Source: UBA9160 sp035489755 (GTDB lineage: Bacteria > Myxococcota_A > UBA9160). Taken from it: a stretch of 64,000 nt of DNA. Shown one piece after another: positions 15,654 through 25,103 of this stretch. A program made the position numbers and the translations under genes. Under the pieces are notes generated by a model. That model did not search any database. It was not told the DNA's origin and saw only the letters and a program-made list of their open reading frames with translations. The stretch spans positions 8,523-72,522 of the forward strand of contig DATGZK010000081.1 of the NCBI GenBank assembly GCA_035489755.1, in the 5' to 3' direction. Every line of letters starts with the position of its first letter. Within the stretch, counting starts at the first letter, position 1.

Positions 15654-16981
15654 CAGATCTCCTCCTCAATGCGCAGCAGCCGGGTTGGGGCGGTCACATC
15701 CGCCATTCGATCGATGCGCTCGAGCGCGCGCCGAACTGCGGCTTCGCGGGCGGGGTGCGTCATCACGACGACGGGTACAGAGGTCTCGGCGTGGCCGCGA
15801 CCCTTCTGGATCACGGACTCGATGCCGATGCCCTCCTCCCCGAGAACGCCGGCGATCCGAGAGAGCACGCCCGGGCGGTCGAGCGCGGTGAAGCGCAGGT
15901 ACGTCCGCCCGAACAGCTCCCCAAGCGGGACCAGCGGCTTTGGTCGCAATGCCTCGGGCAGGTAGGAAAGGGGCGCCACCCGGCCCGCCGTACCCCGGTG
16001 AATCTCGCGGGCGATCTCCATGACGTCTGCCACCACGGCGCTCGCCGTGGGCATCTCTCCGGCACCCGCACCGTAGAAGAGAGTGGGGCCGACAGCGTCA
16101 CCCTGCACGGCGATCGCATTCATCGCTCCATCCACCTTGGCCAGCAAACTCGCCGCCGGGATCAGCGTCGGGTGGACCCGCACCTCGATCCGCTCGGGCT
16201 CACCCTCTCGCAGCTTGGCGATTCCGAGGAGTTTGATCCGGTAGCCAAACTCGCGCGCGGCTTCGAACTCCACGGGAGCGAGACCTCGGATCCCCTCGGT
16301 CGGAATCTGCTTGAACGCGATGTCGGCACCGAACGCCATACCGGCAAGCAGCGTCAGCTTGTGTGCGGCATCGATGCCGTCCACGTCAAGAGTAGGATCG
16401 GCCTCGGCGTAGCCGAGCCGCTGGGCCCGCGCGAGCACCGTCTCGAACGTCTCGCCTGTTTTCTCCATCTCGGTCAGCACATAGTTGGTCGTGCCGTTGA
16501 TGATTCCATGCACGGACTGAATGCGGTTGGCAGCAAGGCCCTCACGCAGAGAGCGCAGGATCGGGATCCCGCCTCCGACGCTCGCTTCGAATGCGACGTC
16601 GATGCCGCGGCGCCGTGCGGCATCGAAGATCTCCTTGCCATGCACAGCCAGCAGTGCCTTGTTTGCCGTGACCACGTGTTTTCCGCGTTCGACCGCTCGC
16701 AGGATGAGCCGCCGCGCGACTTCGTAGCCACCGATCAGCTCGATCACGATCGCGACTTCGGGATCGTCGATTAAGGCCTCTGCATCGGCGTCGAAACGGG
16801 CGCCGCCAAGATCGAGGTTGCAGGCGCGGCTCAAATCCAGGTCGGCGACCCGCACGAGACGCAGCGGAAAGCCCAGCCGTTCCTCGAGCACCGCGGAGTT
16901 CCGACGCAAAAGCTTTGCGACCCCAGCGCCGATAGTGCCAAGACCGATCAGCCCCACCCCGACTCTGGTCTCCTTGCCCAC
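15653..16981 (-). CDS. hom: Homoserine dehydrogenase with C-terminal ACT domain
   Basis: About 442 residues. The N-terminal Rossmann motif GLIGLGTIGAGV is followed by VVTANKALLAVHG (catalytic region), NGTTNYVLTEM and GYAEADPTLDVDGIDAAHKL, which are invariant in the family. The last 80 residues (LRFTALDRPGVLSRIAGVL) form an ACT domain that normally binds threonine for feedback inhibition. It reduces aspartate semialdehyde to homoserine. The GTG at 16981 follows the alaC stop by 5 bases; a GTG at 16957, with GGAG upstream, is the alternative. The open frame extends further up inside alaC but that part is a shadow. Confidence 0.95.
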   Translation of the reverse strand: MGKETRVGVGLIGLGTIGAGVAKLLRRNSAVLEERLGFPLRLVRVADLDLSRACNLDLGGARFDADAEALIDDPEVAIVIELIGGYEVARRLILRAVERGKHVVTANKALLAVHGKEIFDAARRRGIDVAFEASVGGGIPILRSLREGLAANRIQSVHGIINGTTNYVLTEMEKTGETFETVLARAQRLGYAEADPTLDVDGIDAAHKLTLLAGMAFGADIAFKQIPTEGIRGLAPVEFEAAREFGYRIKLLGIAKLREGEPERIEVRVHPTLIPAASLLAKVDGAMNAIAVQGDAVGPTLFYGAGAGEMPTASAVVADVMEIAREIHRGTAGRVAPLSYLPEALRPKPLVPLGELFGRTYLRFTALDRPGVLSRIAGVLGEEGIGIESVIQKGRGHAETSVPVVVMTHPAREAAVRRALERIDRMADVTAPTRLLRIEEEI

Positions 16982-16986
16982 TGTCG

Positions 16987-18186
16987 TCAGACCTGGTCCC
17001 GGAGGAAGCGTCGGATGCCGCGCACCGCCTGTCGGATGCGTTGTTTGTTCTCCACGAGCGCAAATCGAATGTAACCCTCGCCCGTCTCTCCGAAGCCCAC
17101 GCCGGGCGAGACGGCGACCTTCGCCTCTTCCAGCAAACGCTTCGAGAACTCGAGCGAGCCCATAGCGCGTACCGGCTCCGGGAGCTGGGCCCAAACAAAC
17201 ATCGTGCCAAGGGGTTTCTCGATCTTCCACGCCCCTTCGCCCGGATGGCCGAGACCATCGATCAGCGTGTCGCGACGCTCGCGGTAGGTGTCGACCGCCT
17301 CCTGCACGCAGTCCTGGGGCCCACGCAGTGCCACGATCGCGCCAATTTGGATGGGTTGCGGCATGCCGTAGTCGAGATAGCTCTTGATCCGGCCGAGAGC
17401 GTAAATCATGTCGGAATTGCCGGCGGCGAATCCCACGCGCCAGCCGGCCATCGAGTGGCTCTTGGAGAGCGAGCCGAACTCGATCGCTACGTCTCGCGCG
17501 CCAGGCACCTCCAGGATGGAGGGCGCCTTGTAGCCATCAAAGGTGATCTCCGCGTAGGCGAAGTCGTGCACGACCATGAGGTCGTTCTCCTTCGCGAAGG
17601 CGATCACCTTCTCAAAGAATCCTCGGTCCACGACCTGCGTGGTGGGATTCGCCGGAAATGAGAGCATGAGGAGCTTGGGCTTTGGCCAAGTCCGGCGCAT
17701 CGCCGTTTCCAGGTTTGCGATGAAATCGGAGTCAGGGGCGAGCGGAACGGTCCGCAGATCACCGCCCGCGATGATGACCGAGTACTGATGAATCGGGTAG
17801 GCGGGGTCAGGACACAAGACCACGTCGCCCGGCCCGACGGTCATCAGAACGAAGTGGGAGAGGCCCTCCTTCGCACCGATCACCGCGATGGCCTCACGGT
17901 CCGGATCGAGGTCTACGTCGTGCCGACGCTTGTACCATTCCGAAATCGCTGCCCGAAGATTCGGCAAACCTCGCGACGAGGAATAGCGATGATTGCGAGG
18001 ATTGTGGGCAGCCTCGCAGATCTTCTCAATCACGTGAGGCGGCGTCGGGAGGTCTGGATTCCCCATGCCGAGGTCGATCACGTCCTCGCCCGCGCGGCGC
18101 GCCGCCGTCATCAGCGCGATCACCTCGGCGAAGACGTAAGGCGGGAGCCGGTTGAGCTTATGGAAGTCGTGACGGACGCGGGACAT
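16987..18186 (-). CDS. alaC: Class I/II aminotransferase, alanine transaminase type
   Basis: 399 residues. Motifs of the AlaC/AlaA subgroup are present: VIDLGMGNPDLPTPPHVIEK, NHRYSSSRGLPNLR, PDPAYPIHQYSVI, FPANPTTQVVD, and the PLP lysine in FGSLSKSHSMAGWRVGF. The final helix retains the Arg that binds the substrate carboxylate (GYIRFALVEN). The alaC-hom-thrC order is common in deltaproteobacterial genomes, where the enzyme is annotated as alanine or general 2-oxo acid transaminase. It starts with ATG 9 bases after lipA. Confidence 0.9.
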   Translation of the reverse strand: MSRVRHDFHKLNRLPPYVFAEVIALMTAARRAGEDVIDLGMGNPDLPTPPHVIEKICEAAHNPRNHRYSSSRGLPNLRAAISEWYKRRHDVDLDPDREAIAVIGAKEGLSHFVLMTVGPGDVVLCPDPAYPIHQYSVIIAGGDLRTVPLAPDSDFIANLETAMRRTWPKPKLLMLSFPANPTTQVVDRGFFEKVIAFAKENDLMVVHDFAYAEITFDGYKAPSILEVPGARDVAIEFGSLSKSHSMAGWRVGFAAGNSDMIYALGRIKSYLDYGMPQPIQIGAIVALRGPQDCVQEAVDTYRERRDTLIDGLGHPGEGAWKIEKPLGTMFVWAQLPEPVRAMGSLEFSKRLLEEAKVAVSPGVGFGETGEGYIRFALVENKQRIRQAVRGIRRFLRDQV

Positions 18187-18195
18187 GTTCTCCTC

Positions 18196-19149
18196 TCAAT
18201 CGACAGGGGAAGGGTGAACCATCGAGCGGCTCCGAGCCGCCTGCAGCGTCTCTTCGGCATTGTAAGAGGAACGGATGAGCGGGCCGCTCGCGACGTGCAA
18301 GAAACCGAGCGCGCGACCCTCCTCGGCGAGCAGGTCGAATTCCTCGGGGTCCCAATATCGCTCCACGGCCAGGTGCAGGCGCGACGGGCGCAAGTATTGT
18401 CCGATGGTCACCGTGTCGACACCTGCGTCACGCAGCGCCCGCAACACTTCCAAGACTTCTTCGTGGGTCTCTCCAAGCCCAACCATAAGACCAGATTTCA
18501 CGATCGCCTGGGTACGCTGCCGCTTCGCATGGGCGAGTACCGCGACGGAGCGCTCGAAGCGCGCCCCGGGCCGCACTCGCCGGTACAGGCGCGGTACGGT
18601 CTCGACGTTGTGGTTGTAGACGTCCGGCTCGGCCGCGCACACCGCCTCCACCGCGATAAGACTGCCTTGGAAATCGGGAGTCAGCACCTCCACCGTCACG
18701 GTCTTGCGTTGCAGGCGGATCGCTCGAATCACGGCCGCGAAATGGCCCGCTCCGCCATCTGCGAGATCGTCTCGATTGACCGAAGTCAGCACGACGTGGT
18801 GTAGACCTAGTGCGGCCACAGCGCTCGCCACGCGGGTCGGTTCCGCCGGATTCGGCCCCCCTGTGGGCCGCCCCGTTTCCACCGCGCAAAACCGACAGGC
18901 GCGGGTGCACACGGCACCGAGCAGCATGAAGGTGACATGGCCACGGGCCCAGCAGTCGCCCCGGTTCGGGCAGCGCGCCTCTTCACAGACCGTGTGGAGG
19001 TCGAGACCGCGGAGCAGGCGCTCAAGCGCCGGCACTGCCGGCGAGCGCGTAGGCGTACGGAGGCAATGGGGCGGAAGACGACGGTGCACGAACGCGCCCA
19101 CCCCGTGCCCCACATGCACGATCTGGCCTGCCCGAAGCTCGCTGGACAA
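18196..19149 (-). CDS. lipA: Lipoyl synthase
   Basis: Up to 317 residues. It is a radical SAM enzyme that inserts two sulfurs into octanoyl-protein. The auxiliary cluster ligands CEEARCPNRGDC (CX4CX5C) and the SAM cluster CTRACRFC (CX3CX2C) are both intact, as are EVLTPDFQGS, NHNVETVPRLY, KSGLMVGLGET and the C-terminal RSSY that ligates the auxiliary cluster. The N-terminus is uncertain: a TTG at 19149 has GAGG upstream and lies about 20 bases after a candidate promoter, while GTGs at 19119, 19113 or 19089 would give shorter proteins closer to some relatives. No lipB accompanies it. Confidence 0.95.
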   Translation of the reverse strand: MSSELRAGQIVHVGHGVGAFVHRRLPPHCLRTPTRSPAVPALERLLRGLDLHTVCEEARCPNRGDCWARGHVTFMLLGAVCTRACRFCAVETGRPTGGPNPAEPTRVASAVAALGLHHVVLTSVNRDDLADGGAGHFAAVIRAIRLQRKTVTVEVLTPDFQGSLIAVEAVCAAEPDVYNHNVETVPRLYRRVRPGARFERSVAVLAHAKRQRTQAIVKSGLMVGLGETHEEVLEVLRALRDAGVDTVTIGQYLRPSRLHLAVERYWDPEEFDLLAEEGRALGFLHVASGPLIRSSYNAEETLQAARSRSMVHPSPVD

Positions 19150-19175
19150 GACGACCCGACCTCGCTAGATGCTCA

Positions 19176-19204
19176 AGATTATTGGAGAAATTGGGCTTGG
19201 GCAA
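19176..19204 (-). promoter_or_regulatory. Candidate sigma-70-type promoter for lipA and the downstream amino-acid genes
   Basis: Reading the minus strand, TTGCCC (19204-19199) and TAATCT (19181-19176) are separated by exactly 17 bases, about 27 bases upstream of the TTG at 19149. The boxes are partial matches, but the spacing and the locally AT-rich -10 region fit. It would drive lipA-alaC-hom-thrC-ribE and beyond. Confidence 0.45.
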
Positions 19205-19467
19205 GCAGGGTGGCTGAGTTCTCGGCCGCTGCGATCGCCGGGCGCACTCGCTTGCGTGAGGGGGCCGAGGCCGCCCGGGTCCGTGATGAAACCCCGCAGC
19301 CGGGGTGGAGAGCCGCTGTGCCGCGAAGGGCGGCCTGGGATCGCGTGTGCAGCCTCGCCCGCGTCCAACGAGCCTCTCCGCGAGGCCACGGCTCTTGGGA
19401 ATGCGCCGGAAGCGATGGGGCCAGGAGGCGGTGCGCTCCCCACACATCCAGCGGCCCCGGTCGTGCG

Positions 19468-19473
19468 TACAAT
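19468..19473 (+). promoter_or_regulatory. TACAAT -10-like box directly upstream of the ferritin-like gene
   Basis: TACAAT ends 6 bases before the ATG at 19480 and no Shine-Dalgarno is present, the arrangement seen in leaderless transcripts. No convincing -35 box lies 17 bases upstream. The rest of the divergent region 19205-19467 shows nothing I can identify. Confidence 0.4.
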
Positions 19474-19479
19474 CCGTGC

Positions 19480-20388
19480 ATGGAAGAGTTTGACCTCGAC
19501 GCATACACGGCGCGCTCGCGCGCCCTCGACCTCTCCGGCATCGATTTTGATCGCGTGCCAGAAACGCCGCTGGCTCCGGAAGCGCTTCGAACGCTTAGCT
19601 ATATGCAGGACATCGAGAGTCACACCATCGTCTACCTGCGTCAGCTCCTCGCAACGCGCGTGATTGATGAGCCTGAAGTGGCAACCTTTCTTTCCTGCTG
19701 GATCTACGAGGAGACTTTCCACGGTCGCGCCCTGGATCGCTTTCTCGCTGCCGCTGGCCATCGAGTTTCACGCCCAAAGCCACGTTCAAAGACAGGGCTC
19801 GGCGGCTGGCTCGAGGAGCGCACAACCGCCCTGCTTTCACGCGCGTGGAGGAACTTCGTCGCGGTCCACATGACCTGGGGTGCGCTCAACGAGCTCACCA
19901 CCCTGACCGGATACCGCCGACTTGCGGCGCTCGCGAACCACCCCGTGCTCTCCGAGCTCCTCGCGCGAATCGTGTGTGACGAGAGCCGCCACTTCTCCTT
20001 CTATTTCAAGCAGGCCGAGCGCCGGCTTGGCACACCCGGGGCGGCGCAGGTGACACGCTTTTTGATCGAAAACTTCTGGGCGCCGGTCGGAAGTGGCGTC
20101 CAGCCTCGCCATGAGACTCGCTTTGTCGCCGGGTATCTTTTCTCAAGCCCGGAAGGACGCGCCGCAGCGCAAAAGATCGACGACACGATCCGGCGCCTGC
20201 CGGGGCTTCGAGGAGTTCCTCTGATTGGCGCTTGGCTCGAGCGTGAACTCCCGTCACGTCGAGCGCATCCGGAGGGCGAAGCCGGTCCCTATGCCCTCCC
20301 CTCAAGCGGCTCTCCTTTGGGAAATCGATCGGCTCAAGGGCTTCGGGGCCTCTCCTCGCCCGGCCCGTCGGTAGGGATCCTCCGCTAA
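19480..20388 (+). CDS. Diiron ferritin-like protein, acyl-ACP desaturase-like
   Basis: 302 residues, mostly helical. Carboxylate-bridged diiron ligands can be picked out: the Glu in YMQDIESHTIVYLRQLL, the pair EExxH in WIYEETFHGRAL, and DESRHFSFYFKQAERRL (ExxH) further on; a fourth acidic residue lies in WGALNELTTLTGYR. This pattern fits the ferritin-like superfamily close to stearoyl-ACP desaturases and related oxygenases. The last 60 residues are low-complexity, Pro/Ser/Gly-rich and probably disordered. It is monocistronic on the plus strand, divergent from lipA. Its substrate cannot be inferred. Confidence 0.72.
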   Translation: MEEFDLDAYTARSRALDLSGIDFDRVPETPLAPEALRTLSYMQDIESHTIVYLRQLLATRVIDEPEVATFLSCWIYEETFHGRALDRFLAAAGHRVSRPKPRSKTGLGGWLEERTTALLSRAWRNFVAVHMTWGALNELTTLTGYRRLAALANHPVLSELLARIVCDESRHFSFYFKQAERRLGTPGAAQVTRFLIENFWAPVGSGVQPRHETRFVAGYLFSSPEGRAAAQKIDDTIRRLPGLRGVPLIGAWLERELPSRRAHPEGEAGPYALPSSGSPLGNRSAQGLRGLSSPGPSVGILR

Positions 20389-20721
20389 GGTCGTCGATTC
20401 GGCTGCGCGCTTACAGATCTCGGGCCGACCGCGAAGCAAACCCTTGAAACCCCGTCTCGCCTGGTCCGTACTGGAGCGCACAGCCTCATCGCTGCGTTTC
20501 GTCTCTTATGCCAGGTGCACTGCGGCGAGAGCGCTTCCCCTTCTCTCCGCGTCCGGCGGCGGGATCGATCGCCGCGGCACGACGAGGCGTCGCGAGACAC
20601 CGCGAGCCGAGGCAGCGTTCACAGTGGCGCTCCGGAAGGGGGCCGATCTAGACTGCTCGGCTCCCAAGGAACCGGCCGGGAACCCCATCGCTTCATTGCT
20701 CGCAACCAAGGACTTCCATCA
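20389..20721 (+). other. Non-coding stretch before the ZIP transporter gene
   Basis: 333 bases. Several short frames exist but none has a credible start or composition. I see no terminator with a T-run after the diiron gene and no clear metal-regulator operator. Confidence 0.45.
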
Positions 20722-21465
20722 TTGTCCCCGCTCGCCCAGTCGCTGATCGCCACGCTGCTCGTGAGCCTCACCTCATTCGTCGCCATCGTCTTCGCATTCT
20801 CCGACCTCTGGACCGAGCGCCGCCAAATGCTGCTCTTAAGCTTTGCCGCCGGCGTGCTGCTATCGACGGTGTTCCTCGAGCTTTTTCCGGAGGCGGTCGA
20901 GCAGGCGCGCGGAGACGGCAACATATTCGTTGCCACGCTCGCGGCGATGATTGGATTCTTCTTCCTCGAGCGGTTCTTGCAAGGGTTCCATGCTCACGAG
21001 GAAGGCCGTGCGATGGCGTCGCGTTACTTGGTTCTCATCGGGAACGGTGTCCACAATTTTATCGATGGGGTTGTTGTTGCCGCGAGCTTCATCGCGAGTC
21101 CTGCCCTTGGGATCGCGACCACCCTCGCGGTGGTCGCCCACGAGATCCCTCACGAGATCGCGGACTACGCGATTCTGATCCGCAGCAAGCTCTCCCCCCG
21201 GAACGCCCTGATCGTGAATTTCCTCTCGGGTCTAACGGCGCTCGCAGGCGTCTTTGCGTGCTTTGGACTCAAGAGCCTCGTACAGGCTCACCTTGGCTGG
21301 TTTCTGACCGCGACCGCGGGCATGTTCATCTATATCGCCGCCTCGGATCTTATCCCCGAGCTCCATACCCACGAACACCGCAATCAGTGGATCTACACCG
21401 TACCGTTCGTCCTGGGCATCGCTCTCATGGCGATCCTCGGTGCGGTCGTGACCGGCAGGCATTAG
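20722..21465 (+). CDS. ZIP-family divalent metal transporter
   Basis: About 247 residues from a TTG with AAGGA about 10 bases upstream; the open frame continues to 20515, but the added sequence is Arg/Ser-rich and not membrane-like. Seven to eight membrane segments are visible. The transport-site motifs are HNFIDG in segment 4 and HEIPHE in segment 5, which in ZIP proteins bind Zn2+ or other divalent metals. A short His-containing loop (GFHAHEEG) precedes segment 4 and ELHTHEHRN lies near the C-terminus. It is expected to import metal across the inner membrane. It converges with the APC permease, 14 bases away. Confidence 0.88.
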   Translation: MSPLAQSLIATLLVSLTSFVAIVFAFSDLWTERRQMLLLSFAAGVLLSTVFLELFPEAVEQARGDGNIFVATLAAMIGFFFLERFLQGFHAHEEGRAMASRYLVLIGNGVHNFIDGVVVAASFIASPALGIATTLAVVAHEIPHEIADYAILIRSKLSPRNALIVNFLSGLTALAGVFACFGLKSLVQAHLGWFLTATAGMFIYIAASDLIPELHTHEHRNQWIYTVPFVLGIALMAILGAVVTGRH

Positions 21466-21479
21466 GGGATGGGGTCGCC

Positions 21480-22826
21480 TCAGCGATCGGCTTCGAGCCA
21501 TGCAAAGAGCGCGTAGAACGGGACCCCAGTTGCCGCCACGGCGAGGGCGATCATGCATTCCCGCGTGCTTCCCTCGATCATCGCGACTGCGATCGCGGCG
21601 TTTGCGACGAGATAGAGCGCAGGTACCCATGGGTAGCCCCACGCGCGATAGGGTCGGGGAAGATTCGGTTTTCTTCTCCGAAGCGTATAGAGCGCCGCTG
21701 TATCGGCCATGGTAGCGACCACGATCGCGAAGGTCGTGAAGTCCAGTACGTTGGGAAAGCTGCGCAGCACGAGCAGGATCGCGACTGCGGCAGCAGCCTG
21801 AACCGCGAGCGCAACGTACGGGGTCGCGTGTGCATCGTGCACTCGATCCACCCCGCCGAAGAAGCGCCCGTCGATCGCCATGGCATAGGCGATCCGCGGA
21901 CCGACGAGAATCGTCGCGTTCAGCGTGCCAAGGATTGATCCCAACACGAAGAGGGCAACGAGAGTCCCGCCGAGCGGGCCAAACAAATGACGCGCCGCGG
22001 CCTCCCCCACGTTGGCGACTCCCCGCTGCGCGCCTACCGGGAGCGCGTACAGGTAAACGAGATTCACGAGCAGATAGACCACCGTACACAGGACAAGGCC
22101 GAGAAAGAGGGAGCGCGGCACGTTGCGGGCGGGGTCGTGAATTTCACTGGCCACATAGACGGCGGCGTTCCAGCCGAGATAGCTGAACAGAACCGGTGAG
22201 AGTGCGCGCCCGAAGTGAGAGATCGGAACCGCGTTCGCACCCTCCACGAGCGGCGAGAAATTCGCGATCGCCCCGTGGCCCGTGAGCGGGCCAAAGAACA
22301 CGAACGCAAGAAGCGCCACGACCTTAAAACCCGTCGTGAGGTTGTTAAAGCGCGCGCCGGCGCGCACACCCAGGTAGTTCAGAATCGACGACGCCACTGT
22401 GACGGCCAAGGCGACTGCAAGCTCGCCGCCGCTTCCCAGCGGAAAGAAGTGCCCGAGAGCGGCGGCGAATCCCGCCGCGAGGGTCGCGATCGTGCCGACA
22501 TAAATCACGAAGAACGTGAGCCACCCGACCAAGAAGCCGGCGACTGGATGATACGCCTCCCGCAAGTAGACGTAGTCACCGCCCGCATGAGGGAACATCG
22601 CGCCGAGCTCAGCGTTGGCGAGGGCACCCGCGAGGGATAGCAGCCCCCCCGCGATCCAGACGGCGAGCACGAGGCCGGGGTGCGGAAGCTTGTCCGCGAT
22701 GTCTCCTGGCGTGAGAAAGATGCCCGAGCCGATGACGGATGCGACGCAGATGAGCGTCGAGTCCGTGAGGGAAAGCTCTCGCCGGAGCCGATCGCGGGGA
22801 TGGCGGTCCGGCTCCGGCGCGGACAA
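21480..22826 (-). CDS. APC-superfamily amino acid permease
   Basis: 448 residues with about 12 membrane segments. The family signature VIGSGIFLTPG lies in the first helix, followed by AELGAMFPHAGGDYVYLREAY and FSYLGWNAAVYVASEIHDPARNVPRS (substrate-binding helix 6 region), as in LAT/APA-type exchangers. The start is TTG at 22826, only 9 bases after the pyrophosphatase stop, with GGGAAGGG in between, so the two membrane proteins are likely cotranscribed. The substrate is unknown. Confidence 0.85.
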   Translation of the reverse strand: MSAPEPDRHPRDRLRRELSLTDSTLICVASVIGSGIFLTPGDIADKLPHPGLVLAVWIAGGLLSLAGALANAELGAMFPHAGGDYVYLREAYHPVAGFLVGWLTFFVIYVGTIATLAAGFAAALGHFFPLGSGGELAVALAVTVASSILNYLGVRAGARFNNLTTGFKVVALLAFVFFGPLTGHGAIANFSPLVEGANAVPISHFGRALSPVLFSYLGWNAAVYVASEIHDPARNVPRSLFLGLVLCTVVYLLVNLVYLYALPVGAQRGVANVGEAAARHLFGPLGGTLVALFVLGSILGTLNATILVGPRIAYAMAIDGRFFGGVDRVHDAHATPYVALAVQAAAAVAILLVLRSFPNVLDFTTFAIVVATMADTAALYTLRRRKPNLPRPYRAWGYPWVPALYLVANAAIAVAMIEGSTRECMIALAVAATGVPFYALFAWLEADR

Positions 22827-22835
22827 GGCCCTTCC

Positions 22836-24884
22836 CTAGTGCGCGAGGAAGGGAATGATGAGCAGAGCGACGATGTTGACCAACTTGAGCATCGGGTTAA
22901 TGGCCGGACCCGCGGTGTCTTTGTAGGGGTCGCCGACGGTATCTCCGGTCACCGCGGCTTTGTGGGCGTCACTTCCCTTGCCGCCGAGTGCCCCGCTCTC
23001 GATGTATTTCTTGGCGTTGTCCCACGCCGCGCCACCGGTCGTCATGGAGATGGCGACACAAACTCCAGACACAATGGAGCCGATGAGGAGCCCGCCAAGG
23101 GCCTGCGCACCCAGGATGAGACCCACGATCACCGGAATCAACGCGGGAATGAGCGCGGGGGCCACCATTTGCTTGAGCGCCGTGGCGGTCACGAGGTCGA
23201 CGCAGGTGCGATAGTCCGGCGCGGCTTTGCCTTCCATGAGACCCTTGATTTCGCGGAACTGCCGACGCACCTCCTGGACCACCTGACCGCCGGCCACGCC
23301 CACGGCATTCATCGCAAGCGAAGCAAAAATGAAGGGGATGACCGCGCCGAGGAAGAGCCCAGCCAGAACGTTGGGATTGCTGATGTCGAAGCTGAGATTC
23401 TGAACGCCACTGCCGCCGAGTCTCTTCAGATCCTCGATGAACGTCGCAAACAACACGACAGCAGCGAGGCCGGCCGAGGCGATCGCGTAGCCCTTGGTCA
23501 CGGCTTTGGTCGTGTTCCCCACGGCATCGAGGGGGTCGGTCACCGATCGGATCTCCTTCCCCATGTCTGCCATTTGCGCGATGCCACCCGCGTTGTCGGT
23601 GATCGGCCCGTAGGCGTCGATCGCGACCACGATGCCCGCCAGCGAGAGCATGCTCATCGCGGCGATGGCTACCCCGAAGAGCCCGGCGAGTGCCTGGCAT
23701 ACCAGCATGGCAGCGACGATCACAAAGACCGGAAGGACCGTGGACTGCATCCCCACTGCAAGCCCGCTGATGATGTTGGTCGCGTGGCCCCCGACCGAGT
23801 CGTTGGCGATCTTGATGACGGGCCTTGCGTTGCTGCCGGTGTAGATGTCTGTGATCCACATCATCGCGCCCGTCACCACGCCCCCGATCGCCGCGCACAG
23901 AACCAGACTTGTGGCGCTGAAGCTCGCCTCTGCCGGGATCGTGATCCACGCGCCCGTGGCAAGCGCCAAGAATCCGAGGGAGAGGACCGTCGCGATGCCA
24001 AGGCCCGTATACATGGCCGCCATGACATTCGGCGCCTTCGTGCCTTTCGCGGGACCCACCCGCACAAACGGGATCGCCACCACAGAACCCAGGATTCCCA
24101 CGCCCCCGACGAGCAGCGGGTAGAGGAACATCTGTGTGCTTGTGGGATACAGGATGTGCGCCAAGAGCATTGCGGCAGCCGCGGTCACCCCGTAGGTCTC
24201 GAACAGGTCCGCGGCCATGCCCGCGCAGTCGCCGACGTTGTCGCCCACGTTGTCGGCGATCACCGCTGGGTTGCGCGGATCGTCCTCGGGGATATTCGCC
24301 TCCAGCTTGCCGACGAGGTCGGCACCGACGTCCGCGCCCTTGGTGAAAATGCCGCCGCCAAGGCGCGCGAAGACCGAGATGAGGGAGCCGCCAAAGGCGA
24401 GCCCGATCAGGGCATCGGGCTTGGTGACGCCCGAGGCCTCCATGGCCGTCGCAAGGGCGACGAGGGCGAACAGGCCTAGGCCCACGACCATCAGGCCCGT
24501 TACCGCCCCACCTTGGAAGGCCAGGGCGAAGGCGCGTTGGAACCCGTCCTTCGCCGCCTCCGCGACCCGGACATTGGCCCGCACGGACACGTTCATGCCG
24601 ATGATCCCGGCCGACGCGCTGGCAACGGCTCCGAGAACAAACCCGGCGGCCGTCCACAGCCCAAGAGAAGGCAGGAACGCAATGATTGCCGCAAGGGGAA
24701 TGCCCACGAACGCCACGGTCCGGTACTGGCGCGAAAGGAAGGCCTGGGCCCCCGTGCGGATGGCCCCCGCGATCTCGAGGGCGCGGGGGGAGGTGGCCGG
24801 AGAGGCAAGCACCCTGCGGAACAGCCAGAAGCCGACGCCAATCGCCAGCCCGGCCGCAATCAGGGCGAAGAGAGTGATGGACAT
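22836..24884 (-). CDS. hppA: Membrane-bound H+-translocating pyrophosphatase, K+-independent type
   Basis: 682 residues with about 16 membrane segments. The pyrophosphate/Mg2+ site is intact: DVGADLVGKLEANIPEDDPR and DNVGDNVGDCAGMAADLFE. The residue that decides potassium dependence is Lys in GNTTKAVTKG, which in characterised enzymes marks the K+-independent, proton-pumping type (Ala in K+-dependent ones). It hydrolyses PPi and pumps protons across the inner membrane. The start at 24884 has GGGAG upstream; an in-frame GTG/ATG extension to 24914 is less likely. The downstream APC permease follows within 10 bases. Confidence 0.96.
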   Translation of the reverse strand: MSITLFALIAAGLAIGVGFWLFRRVLASPATSPRALEIAGAIRTGAQAFLSRQYRTVAFVGIPLAAIIAFLPSLGLWTAAGFVLGAVASASAGIIGMNVSVRANVRVAEAAKDGFQRAFALAFQGGAVTGLMVVGLGLFALVALATAMEASGVTKPDALIGLAFGGSLISVFARLGGGIFTKGADVGADLVGKLEANIPEDDPRNPAVIADNVGDNVGDCAGMAADLFETYGVTAAAAMLLAHILYPTSTQMFLYPLLVGGVGILGSVVAIPFVRVGPAKGTKAPNVMAAMYTGLGIATVLSLGFLALATGAWITIPAEASFSATSLVLCAAIGGVVTGAMMWITDIYTGSNARPVIKIANDSVGGHATNIISGLAVGMQSTVLPVFVIVAAMLVCQALAGLFGVAIAAMSMLSLAGIVVAIDAYGPITDNAGGIAQMADMGKEIRSVTDPLDAVGNTTKAVTKGYAIASAGLAAVVLFATFIEDLKRLGGSGVQNLSFDISNPNVLAGLFLGAVIPFIFASLAMNAVGVAGGQVVQEVRRQFREIKGLMEGKAAPDYRTCVDLVTATALKQMVAPALIPALIPVIVGLILGAQALGGLLIGSIVSGVCVAISMTTGGAAWDNAKKYIESGALGGKGSDAHKAAVTGDTVGDPYKDTAGPAINPMLKLVNIVALLIIPFLAH

Positions 24885-25103
24885 TGGCGTCTCCCGATTG
24901 GCGCGGGTCTTCAAGGCCTATCGCACAAGGGGGTGACCAGACCCGGCCCGATCCAGGTTTGGGCCCGTTCGATCGCTCCCGTGGACGGGGGAAGAAGCGA
25001 GGATCTCGGCCCCGCGAGGCACCCCCAGGCGGCGGCACACACTAGACGGCTAGACGCGGATCGTCCAGTCCCGATTGGGGTTTCGGGCTAGACTCGAGGT
25101 TGC

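Noticed and set aside
21465..21480. Bidirectional terminator between the convergent ZIP and APC genes
   Set aside because: The 14-base gap holds no hairpin or T-run.
22969..25038. 689-residue minus-strand frame, Gly/Arg/His-rich
   Set aside because: Frame-shifted shadow of hppA, whose own frame carries all pyrophosphatase motifs.
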